From positions 242,990,588 to 243,054,587 of the forward strand of contig NC_050099.1 of assembly GCF_902167145.1 (NCBI RefSeq): DNA of 64,000 nt. Reading direction: 5' to 3'. Below, piece after piece: positions 9,999 to 19,693 of this stretch. Positions within the stretch are counted from its first letter, which is position 1. Each line of letters begins with the position of its first letter. A program made the position numbers and the translations under genes. This DNA is from Zea mays. Its lineage: Eukaryota > Streptophyta > Magnoliopsida > Poales > Poaceae. The notes below the pieces were generated by a model, which worked only from the letters and a program-made list of their open reading frames with translations, searched no databases and was not told the DNA's origin.

Positions 9999-10533
9999 TA
10001 ATAAATAAAGAGGTACGTGCATTGAGCAATGGTCTTTTGTTAACATGGACATTTTGACGAGTTGTATGGCTGGCTGTATGGGCATTTTGGCGAAGCCACA
10101 CTTTAGCGTGTGCATTTTTTTCCAAATATTAAAAAAAAACGCCGGCTGCAACTGCAATCGGCGACGGTGAACCATAGAGCAGCCGGCAGCGTCGCCGTCG
10201 CGCCGCTCCCGCACTGCTCCCCTGCCCCGGCCGCCGCCGCCGTCGTCGTCCGCCCGCTCACCGCTGATCGATGACCGCCCGCTCTGGCGCTCGGCCTTCG
10301 CCCCGTTTCTGCCCTCGCCCCTCAGCCGCCTCGGCGCCTGTCCGAGACCGACGTCCTCTCTCCATCCAGTCAGTTGACCAGCTCGACTGCTCTAGCTCGT
10401 GCTCTCCGTCGCGGATTTGATTTCTTCCTTTCAGCCCAACCCAGCCCAAAGCCGCCAGATCGCGGCACTCCGTCCAACCCTCGGCGCCACCGATCCCCTT
10501 CTCCACCCCCTCTCCTCCTCGTCGTCGGTGAAG

Positions 10534-11261
10534 ATGATTCCCCAGAGCCAGAGCAGCTCCCTGCAGCGCCTTCAACACGTCGAGAAGGTAACCTTCCTGC
10601 CCGCGCCCCGATCTCAATGGTTGTCAGTTCGGTTCCTTACGCTGGCTGGATGTTTGTTGTGCGTGTGCAGCGGATAGTGCGGGTGCTGGAGCTTGCGGGA
10701 GCGGTGATGGAGGAGCTGGGATACTCTCAGGGCCCTCGCACCGATGCAGTCGGCGCGCACTGCCGCGAGTTCATGATGGCTATGAAGGTACTAGCCCACT
10801 GCTTGCCCTCATATCGTTACGCTGTGAGTTCCTGTTATTATCCGTTATGCGCTGCAATCCTCTCTAAGTCTCTAGTCTCATGCTAGAGATACTATTGGAA
10901 AATCAACAGTCGTTTTGAAGTGCTGTTTGCAAAATTTGGCTCTAGCCAATGTTACTTTCTTTCCATCAAATTGACTATGTAAATATAATGCATCTTCTCA
11001 TAAATTTGTTTTTATTTAACACAGAATACGTGGCACAGATTGTTCATGGTAACTCACTGCTTAATTATGTTTTGATTGGAGTAGGAAATTCAAACGACAC
11101 TGCGTGAGGAAATCAAAAGTGCTTGCGAATACCGTCCATTTGAAAAGTGTGATTACAGCGCAAGGATTGCTAATGAGATATGTTGCAAGAAGCTGGAGTA
11201 TGTACTCGAGAAGTTGGATACAATGCAACAAAACCTTGAACAGAGCACTGATAATGTTTAG
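10534..11261 (+). CDS. MED11: Mediator complex subunit 11 (three exons)
   Basis: The exons are 10534-10587, 10671-10787 and 11085-11261. All introns start GT and end AG and fall between codons, giving a 115-residue protein, the usual plant MED11 length. It begins MIPQSQSSSLQRLQHVEKRI and contains the conserved helices RIVRVLELAGAVMEEL, GAHCREFM and EYRPFEKCDYSARI, ending in a predicted helical tail (KKLEYVLEKLDTMQ). MED11 is a head-module subunit that pairs with MED22 as a helical bundle and helps Mediator contact RNA polymerase II and TFIIH in the nucleus. The start lies in a GC-rich leader (10190-10533), and the exon 1 sequence aligns from its first residues with plant MED11 as I know it. 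It appears intact and is the nearest host gene to the Helitron. No other function fits. Confidence 0.95.
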
Positions 11262-12500
11262 CGAGCTGGCTACATATTAGTAAGTGTACCCCCTTTTTTT
11301 TGCAATAAAGTGTAAACTCTTAGCAAATAAGGACTACTGTATAATGAAAGAATCCGTTTAATCAAGTGATGTTCTCAATACTCTGCCTGCAGTGGTAGAG
11401 TTGGTGAATTAGCTCTTTTCAGTTCCTGGTACATGCAAAATGCAACCAGTATACACTACATGACTTCCGTTGCATTATACGTTACATGTCTACAGGGACT
11501 TTTATTTTGATTTGTGAATTTGCTTGCAGAAGTTCTTTCAATTTGTATCTTGATGTTAGCCTTCATCTTCTCATCCTCGATGTGTGATTCTGTTGTTTGT
11601 GAGGGTAATGTTTAACCAGACATTTGTATGCAAATACTATGCTGATATCATCTGGTATGTGCTTTTGTAATATGTTTATTTGGTTTGGTGATGTCTGGGT
11701 TAGGTATCTTCCTGTGTGCTTCCATATGTCCACAAGGGGGTAGTCCTCTTTTTTTTGCCCCATCGTCCATATGTCCTGTATACTTCCATATGTCCTGTTT
11801 GAATACAAAGCTAATCACTAGCCAGCTAATTATATGTAGCCCATCCAAACAGGGAGCTAATAAGTGGGCTAATTTTTATCCCAATCCCCAACCAGTCACT
11901 GGCCAACTAGCTGAGGAACCCCATCTAGTTTGGGCTAAAAGCGTGTACCAACCGCTCAAACACCAAAAATCCCCTGATTCTATAATAATCTCTTCTGGTA
12001 CTCATCCTTGACAGGTTGTCTGCCTATCTTCTAAATGAGGAACTGGTTTCCTGAGTTAAATTACTCATACTCTGCTGATTACTTTCAGGTTGGGAATACA
12101 ACAGATATCTGATCGATCAGTATGCAGAAGGAATGTAGAAGCATTCTATCAACTCATGATTGGAGGAACTCTGGGATTGTAACTTGTGATTCCATGTTCT
12201 GTGGCAGAGTTATTAGTTTTGGCTGCCTGCTGATGTCCAGTAGCATAGCAATGGGTCCTTGGGCTTGAAGTCGTGGGATTTTGAGGCACTATTTTTACCG
12301 ACGAGAATTTCCTCTTCTGTATTTTATCGACTTGCTTCATCCTTAAAACATGCCTTTGGTACATTGTTAACCCATTTCTTCACTGGTGATCTTCATATAT
12401 TATGCAGTGACCGCTGTTCTGATTTTATTGCTGATGCTGGCCCGACATCCATTGCATTAGAAGCTCATCAGGTTTTATCGGCTGCAAATGTTGTATGACT
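11262..12500 (+). other. Probable spliced 3' UTR of MED11 and downstream DNA
   Basis: After the stop there are possible untranslated exons: a donor GTAAGTG-like site at about 11280, acceptors TTGCTTGCAG near 11530 and ACTTTCAG near 12089, and transcript-like T-rich sequence to about 12500. This is inference from splice-site appearance only. A short foldback (CCTGTTTG...CCAAACAGG, about 11794-11854) and adjacent AGCTAAT-rich sequence look like an old MITE. From 12500 to 12938 nothing is recognisable. Confidence 0.4.
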
Positions 12501-13047
12501 GTTTAGTCTAGCAATCTAGTTTAGAGAGCAAGTAAGACATAAATGAGCCATTTATCTGTCACTAACCTTGAAGTCTATGACTTGTATAAAATGGCTGGGT
12601 ATGCCGACAATATCAACCTCTTCGGACATCTGATTTTCGGTGTATCTTCGGATCTTCCTAGTATCTTTCCTGTTTGCAGACTTGTTCTTTAAAGGGTGGG
12701 GCCGCGCATGGACTTTGATTGTTTTTTTTTCTTTTTATTTTTGCGGAGGTGGGATGAATGGTCTGGACGGCTCATGCTCATCGGACTTGGAGCGGCACAA
12801 CGCAAACCATACATACTTGTGGTGCTTGGGCCAGTGTCAGCTTGCTTGGCTATCTATAGACTATAGTCCATAGGGTCATTTAACAAAGAAGAATGTCTGT
12901 CAAACTCCTACGGATTACAAACGTATTAGTCTTTGCAATCTCTACTACTAATTATGTATGTATTGTAGGCGTGCACACCCATCCGGTTCTGCCCCGCGCC
13001 CCCCGCACGTCTCTGCGAAGTCGCCCGTGTCTCCACCCGATACCCTG

Positions 13048-13510
13048 ACCCACCCCAGCCTCCACCGCCGCCGCGCTCGCGCTCCCCCGCGATAGCCGCC
13101 ATGCGCCCTATCTTCGCCGTGCCTGCGCCTCCTCTTTCGCCCGCCAACCTCCCTCTACGCGCCTGCCTCCTCCTCGGCCGGATCCCGCCGCCAGCGCCTG
13201 ATCCACCCCAGCCTCCACCGCCGCCGCGCTCGCGCTCCCCTGCGACAGCCGCCATGCGCCCTATCTTCGTCGTGCCTGCGCCTCCTCCCCCGCCCGCCAA
13301 CCTCCCTCTACGCGCCTGCCTCCTCCTCGGCCGGATCCCGCTGCCAGCGCCTGATCCACCCCAGCCTCCACCGCCGCCGCGCTCGCGCTCCCCCGCGACA
13401 GCCGCCATGCGCCCTATCTTCGCCGTGCCTGCGCCTCCTCCCCCGCCCGCCAACCTCCCTCTACGCGCCTGCCTCCTCCTCGGCCGGATCCCGCCGCAAG
13501 CGCCTGATAT
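13048..13510. repeat. 153-bp GC-rich tandem repeat, about three copies
   Basis: Equivalent positions (ATGCGCCCTATCTTC) occur at 13101, 13254 and 13407, giving an exact 153-bp period. Because this is a multiple of three, a proline-rich frame stays open across 13101-13520 on plus and a glycine-rich one on minus. Neither has a recognisable domain, and both look like products of the repeat. Confidence 0.85.
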
Positions 13511-13550
13511 GGAACCCTAGTCGCCGATGAAACCCTAGCCGGCCCTAGCC

Positions 13551-14112
13551 GCCGTCTTGGACCACCTCAAGCCCCACACCGTCGGCACCTTCCTCCCCCC
13601 TCGCCGCGCCGGCCCTCAATCTGCGTCCGCGACAGGTACCCCTCTGCCCTGGATCGTCGCCCCCGCCCTCGATCTGCGTCCACGTCCGCGTTGTGGCGTC
13701 TGCAGTCTCCATGGAAGGTGAGTCCGCGCGTGGATTGTGTACCCCTCTGCCCCGGATCGTGCTCGACCCTGCCATGGCCGCCGTCGCCATCCATGGCCGC
13801 GTTGGCATCGGCCTCTGATGAAACCCTAGCCGCCGTCTTGTACCACCTCAAGCCCCACACCGTCGACACCTTCCCCCCCCCTCGCCGCGCCGGCCCTCAA
13901 TCTGCGTCCGCGACAGGTACCCCTCTGCCCTGGATCGTCGCCCCCGCCCTCGATCCGCGTCCGCATCCGCGTTGTGGCGTCTGCAGTCTCCATGGAAGGT
14001 GAGTCCGTGCGTGGATTGTGTACCCCTCTGCCCCGGATCGTGCTCGACCCTGCCATGGCCGCCGTCGCCATCCATGGTCGCGTTGTGGCGTCTGCATTGG
14101 ACTCCGCCTCGC
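13551..14112. repeat. 281-bp tandem duplication
   Basis: Segments starting GCCGTCTTG at 13551 and 13832 are near-identical for about 280 bp, and the second has minor changes. The motif GAAACCCTAGCC precedes each copy. It resembles a duplicated gene leader or first-exon region captured by the Helitron. Confidence 0.8.
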
Positions 14113-15937
14113 CACCATCCATGGCCGCCGTCGTGGGGCTCTGCTCATCGAGCTCTAGGTACTCCGTGACAATAATGCTTGCTGGTGTGATCGATGGAGA
14201 GGCACTTGATCCTACGACAACTTTGGCCTGGCATTTTTTTCATGGGTTAGTTTTGCTCATTTAGATCCGCTTGCTATATATTTTGCGCATTCGTTACTTC
14301 TGGTAAGTGTAAACAGGTCGATGATGGGCACTAGTGAAAATCCTCTGCTATGCCCTCAAGGTGGCCCTCTTCCTCGATAGGTAATTTGGTGTCATGGCTT
14401 CGCCCCTCTTCTTCTCTTCTCCTGCATTGATCGAGGTCGCTAATGTGCAATGGCCCCATTCTGTAGGGTGCTTGTCATGCCTCCAAAGATCTGCCTTAGT
14501 TCAATGCACAATACAAAGGGGTCCTTCATTCAAGCAATTGCACACTGTTTTTTGTCGAGTCAAAAAAATATCCTAATAATACTTAAACTCCACGTCTTTG
14601 CAGGTGGGAAAGGGTTCTTGTGCAATGGAATCGTTATATGATATCAACCTCATATCAAGAATTGTACTTGTTTTTTTGGATAATCCATGATCATGGTACA
14701 AGATAATATCAAGGAGTACAAAACTCGGTGAGGCTGGCTTGGTGGTGCATGTGCAAGGGGTTAGCAGAGCTGACCTCAAACAAAATTTGAATTATTGTAG
14801 TGCTCTCCTCTCATAAACCGCACAGTAAGTCCTCCTGCTTGGTAAGGAATAAGGATGCTTGTTCCTTGAGAGTCTATACATGATACCTACACCCAAAGAA
14901 ATAGCTTAATTTTATAGCAATGGTTAATCATTTCTATCATGTAATGCATTGAATTCGGGTATAAACTTTAATCATCATTACAGTTCAGGTTTATGGAGTG
15001 CAAGGACCAAACCAAGCATAGTTCTGTGATGTTGCCATACACTTTTCTGCCAACAATGGCAACAAGGAAACCGAGGGATGCAGCAAACAAGGTATATTGT
15101 TAAGAGATTTACTTACTATTTTATTTTATCATCGATTGAAATGAAAGTGATAACCAAACCACGGAAAAATAATCATTTCCTAGCATTATCCTGCTTACTT
15201 GCTTAGCTCAAAATTCTATTCTTGACATTTATTCTATTAACTTGTCATTAGCTATCTTGTGGAATTTATGTCTTGTTCATGGTCTGGGGATTAAATTTGT
15301 TCTTGTTCCAGGAACACATGTTCAAATTGATAAGCTGTTGTCAGAAGGAGATTAGTTCTATGCAACACCCTCATGGGGCACCTTCACAATTCATCCTTAA
15401 GCAAGCACACTATTTGCACCTGCTTGTGCTCATAAAAATCAACCAGATTTTAAAATAAACCAGTATATATGACATCTACTAATCATATAAAACATATTAC
15501 AAGAAAGTTAGAGAATTGTGTAGCTATTGTGGCATATAATTTTCTTAGACATTTGGCCCTCAGAGCTCCAGGAGATATATTTGATATGCTTGCAGACTGT
15601 CACAGGAATTCCATGGGCATTCTTAATAGAGCTCCAAGACATATATTACCCTGCTGCTAATCAAGGTATGCACCCTTGAAATTGGCGATTTCATTAGCTG
15701 TTTGAACTTGACATTTTTGTTATAACAACTTTTTTCTTAAATCACACTAATATATTTCTTTTAGGTCCAAGTCAACAAGAGTGACTACGACAATGTGAAG
15801 GTTTTCCTCTACCTCAAAGTGAATAGGAAAGCAATCTGGGATCTTCGAAGCAATCGTCAAGTACAATGACATCCTCCCGTGCGAAATTCAATTTGCCCAA
15901 TCCTAATCTCTTCTATATAGAATCACAGATCGCAGCG

Positions 15938-16025
15938 ATGGAGCCGGATCCGGTCGTCGCTGGGGCATCCTCCTCGCCGCCGCCTTCACCAGCGCCGGCC
16001 ACGTCCCCGCCGTGGCAAACGCGAG
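15938..16025 (+). pseudogene. Captured first-exon-like fragment, parent unknown
   Basis: An ATG followed by a Pro/Ala/Ser-rich reading (MEPDPVVAGASSS...) ends at a consensus donor GAG|GTACTG. It looks like the 5' exon of a host gene placed just before the aminopeptidase exons. I do not recognise the parent. Two other exon-like stretches without clear identity lie at about 14994-15093 and 15764-15860, the latter reading VQVNKSDYDNVKVFLYLKVN. Confidence 0.4.
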
Positions 16026-16091
16026 GTACTGTTTCTTAGTTCTCAGGCTAGGAGTAGGGTTTCTTTATTATTGGGGTGTACCCAGCTGGCG

Positions 16092-16743
16092 TGGTGTGCA
16101 TACCGTGAAACATACTGTGAAACAACATTGCTATTTGATGAGATGCACTCTGCAGCTGCCAATAAGCAACGGGTTGGTCACTATGCAATTGTATTATTTC
16201 AATTATTGTACTTATATACTAAGTTGATAATGTGTAATTATGTATCTTCCCATGACATGTAAAACCATTTGAATCAGGCAACAGTGGACAATGCTGAACG
16301 TGACCGCACATCAATTTTCTTTTTGCCAAATAATTTAATAGTCATTAGTGCAGAAGGATGTGATATTATTTTGTAGCATGTGCTGTCACACCAACTATAT
16401 ATAATGATGTTTTGCTATTTGTATATTTCTCTATCCAGGTTGCAGTTGTTGTAGCTCATGAATTAACTCATCAATGGTTTGGAAATTTTGTCACAATGAA
16501 ATGGTGGACACATCTGTGGCTTAATGAGGGCTTTGCGACTTGGGTAATAAATTAGAACAAAAATAAGTAATTGCAAAGATCTATATAATTTATGTTGTTC
16601 ATATAATATTTTTCTTTCCACTGCAGGTGTCTTACTTAGCTGCAGATCACTTCTTTCCTGAATGGAATGTTTGGACTCAGTTTCTAGAGGAATCTACAAT
16701 AGGTTTCAAGTTGGATGCTCTTGCAGGTTCACATCCAATTGAG
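16092..16743 (+). pseudogene. Captured fragment of an M1 (puromycin-sensitive type) aminopeptidase
   Basis: Three exon pieces are readable: about 16092-16172 (ending FDEMHSAAANKQR), 16439-16543 ([16 protein letters not shown]... to EGFATW) and 16627-16743 (VSYLAADHFFPEWNVW... to SHPIE), each with GT-AG borders. They hold the complete gluzincin zinc site: HELTH, 18 residues, then E in LNEGF. The parent family trims N-terminal residues from peptides, and in plants APM1 acts at membranes in auxin-related growth. The fragment lacks the N-terminal domain, most of the catalytic domain after the zinc site and the C-terminal domain, so it cannot be a working enzyme. An unusual Lys replaces the common Glu in TMKWW. 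Confidence 0.9.
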
Positions 16744-17611
16744 GTAACAGAAAATTTTGTTACTTTGCAATGTTATGACCATATCTGTGCTCTGTGGGAA
16801 TTTACAGATGTATATATTACATTCTTAGTGAATTTGGATGTTCGGTGCATTGATGTGAGTGTTGATAGCTTCCCTAATTTTACCAGTCCTAAAAATAAAT
16901 ATGATATGATTGGCTTTACATGCATTTATTTAGTGGCAAAACATAGATGGATAACTCAATTGAGACTGAAGTTGGGACTCGGGATACACGCATCCCAGTT
17001 TATGTTTTATGAATGTTTTGAGTTGTTCTACTTCCTGGTGTGGTGGTACCTGCAAGCCTATTAATTAGAATATGATTAGCAAAATTTTGTTTGTTCTATA
17101 TTAGCAAAATTATTGATTAGAATATGATTAAAGTAGTGTGATGATGAAAAATGATATGTGGTTGTATAATAGCCAGTTTAATGCCGTTATGCAAGCTGAA
17201 TATTTTTTGGGGCATGTAACATATTCTAATCAGTCAACTTGTTTGTCAATCTGGTGTATCAATCTGGATCCAAAATTTGTATTCTCACTTATTGAGATGT
17301 ACTATGCCATTTGCTCGTATATACTTAGTGCCAACAATGTGGTGCTTCATGATGTCTTTTGGTTTGAGCTGTTAAATATTTCTTAGGTCCTTAACTCTTT
17401 TAGAGTTAATTTTAATAATTGATGGTTTCCATTGTGATGTATAAGAAAAAGTGCTAGACCACCTGGTCCAGCTCACCACATTTTGTTCTAGCACCCCACC
17501 AAAAGCTATATATTTTGAAGTAGCACTAAGCTAATATTGGTTGCTTAGTTAGCTATTAGTTACTTAATTTAGTTTTTTTATTCTGTGCTTGTATGTCTCT
17601 CTCATTCACAG

Positions 17612-17741
17612 GAGTTGCATACTAAGTATTATCATGCAAGCAATGCTAGGATCTGGTTCTATGGTGATGATAACCTTACATTGGCTTTATGTATCTATGG
17701 AAGTGTATTGGCTCCAGGATCTCTTGCTAATGAAGAATCAG
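17612..17741 (+). pseudogene. Captured exon of a presequence protease (PreP, M16C)
   Basis: The exon is bounded by an AG acceptor at 17610-17611 and a CAG|GTTTG donor. It reads ELHTKYYHASNARIWFYGDD, then further residues. The block YYHPSNARIWFYGDD is characteristic of plant presequence proteases, which degrade cleaved targeting peptides in mitochondria and plastids. The residues after GDD diverge from the family, so only a short part of one exon seems to have been taken, or the copy has decayed. Identity rests on about 20 residues. Confidence 0.65.
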
Positions 17742-18059
17742 GTTTGTACACTGACAAGTTTTTATTCATATAATATCCTTTTCTATGTATGAAAATATGA
17801 TAGCTGCTCTTTGTTCCTATTTTTGGAAGCATTATTTTGAAGGAATATTTATGTCACCTTTAAGAGATGATACGTTGCAGCCTACTAAACATAAGGACTA
17901 GGTGTTTTTTGCTTTCAGTTTCATTTAAAAACAAATCAGTGAGTTCTTTGATGTCATGGTATAGAGACAAGAGTGATGACTGAACATTATGTATGGGTTC
18001 CCATCTTAACTCCTTGTGCATTTTAATTTTTTTCATTTGAAATGTTCTTATGAAGGGTT

Positions 18060-18627
18060 CTACTATGCAAATGTGGTCTCGAGCGAGACATTGATATGCT
18101 AGGAGGTGTCGTACTTGAAGTTGACATGAAAATCAAGAAAGGAGAAGAAGAATCAGAAGATGTGCAACTGATTGATGGAGTTTCATACTACTGTTAACTG
18201 AGCACGCCACCATGCATAGTATTCACTAGCACATTGAGGATGCCTTTAGCGCAGTTGACATAAGCTCAGCGCTTCTGTGCAACGCTGTTGAGGCCATGAT
18301 AAACATCAGGATATCACAAGCTGACGACAATAATAATAATGTAGATTTGTTGCTGACTTCGTCTGCCAGTGAATTGCCTGAAGAAATTCATCTCTTTTGC
18401 GGCTTGATGTCCAAGTCGTCTGGTGTGAAAGGTTTGTGGTTGTTGTGGTGAGTGGCACTAACTTGGATTTGAAATTCAAGGTTCGTCAAACAGGACTAGA
18501 CGATGGTGTTGAACGATTCTGTTCCTTCAAAGCAACAGAGCATGGATGCAGTATCGAACAACTAGCACTTGAGTTTGCCACTATATTAGTGAAGCTTAAT
18601 TGGTTGACTTCGGTAGTTTCAATCTGA
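18060..18627 (+). pseudogene. Captured, broken DUF6598-type gene fragment
   Basis: Separate frames read LEVDMKIKKGEEESEDVQLI, then SSALLCNAVEAMINIRIS, then VSGTNLDLKFKV and EHGCSIEQLALEFATILVKL. This is the order of the C-terminal part of DUF6598 proteins, a large family of unknown function in grasses. The frame is interrupted by stops (for example near 18196) and at least one shift near 18400. The fragment ends about 700 bp before the Helitron 3' end. Family assignment is from memory of the domain pattern. Confidence 0.6.
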
Positions 18628-19693
18628 TGTCTGCCCTGCTTGTAGATATCGACTATGTTTATTCTGGGTTTATTGTAACCTACACAACTTGACTATTGTA
18701 GCATGCAAGTTGTGTGTTAATGATATTTTGTCAGGTATGCTAATGCTACATTCCTTTTTAGAGGTTATTCCTTTTTTAGAGGTTCTGTCTTACGGTATAT
18801 GCAGTTTCATAGTAATTGGTAGAACACACAATTGTGGTTTCAATTCTCGAAGCTTTGCGTGCTAATTCTACTTGGTTCAGGGTCAATGGGCTTAGAAAAT
18901 ACGTTGTGATCAATATGTATAATTATGTGAGTATGACTGTATAAGTACATGGTGCCACTTTAGGGTCATTTGGTCAACCATATTCCAAAATAAGGGATTG
19001 CAGGGACAATAATAACTGTACTACTACAAAGCATATTACTACAAAGCATCAGTCGTCGTGAGTCTAAAACTTTTTAAAAATTTCTTATATTTTTTAACCA
19101 CCAGATCACATATACTTTAGTGTTTAAAAATAATCAATAATTATATTTGTTGCCTAGGCGCCGTTCCCCAGCCTCGTTGCAATGTAGTGGTGAAATAGCT
19201 AGATTAAAAAAAAATTATATATGGCTAGGAGCCTAAGATCACAAATAGATTATGAAATCTTTTTTCGTAATAATATAACACACATTTAGATATAAATTAT
19301 TGCATTTTAGTTGTTTCCGTTGCAACGCACGGGCATTCACCTAGTGTCATATATAAGATTCTAAGTCTTCGGCTGAAATACTTCTAGGAAAAAACTCACA
19401 AGCCAGGAGCCTCTCCTAACCAAGCCCAGGTGCGGCTGTGAGGGCGGAATGGCTTCCACCGGCGGGGATGCCGCGCACCACCAGGCTGCCCCCTGGCCGG
19501 CGTCTTTGGACGCGGGGTGGGAGCTCTGATCAAGGTGCACGCTGGGTCTTTCCTCTCCCCTCTTCTTGGTCTTCTTCGCTCCCCCCCTTCCCACTTGGTC
19601 TTCTTCGTGCTGGATGATGGACCTCTCTCGTTTGGACTTCCGGCCGGGCTCGTTATTTGAGGCGGATGTTAGGCGCTGGTTTTCTGTTCCTGT

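Larger units (their letters stand above)
12939..19344 (+). mobile_element. Non-autonomous Helitron (6.4 kb) carrying several captured gene fragments
   Basis: The 5' end TCTCTACTACTAATTA follows an A at 12938. The 3' end has a short hairpin (CCGTTGCAACGCACGG, 19317-19332) followed by CTAG and a host T at 19345. This is the maize Helitron terminus pattern with insertion between A and T and no target duplication. The interior holds GC-rich tandem repeats (13048-14112) and exon-intron fragments of at least three unrelated genes, all on the plus strand, with intact-looking GT-AG borders. No Rep-helicase frame is present, so movement requires a helper. Confidence 0.9.

Noticed and set aside
10374..10886. 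170-codon frame overlapping MED11
   Set aside because: Runs through MED11 exons and introns in the wrong frame. The spliced MED11 product explains the conservation.
13101..13520. 139-codon proline-rich frame
   Set aside because: Open only because the tandem unit is 153 bp. The peptide is a direct copy of the DNA repeat and the start lies inside the repeat.
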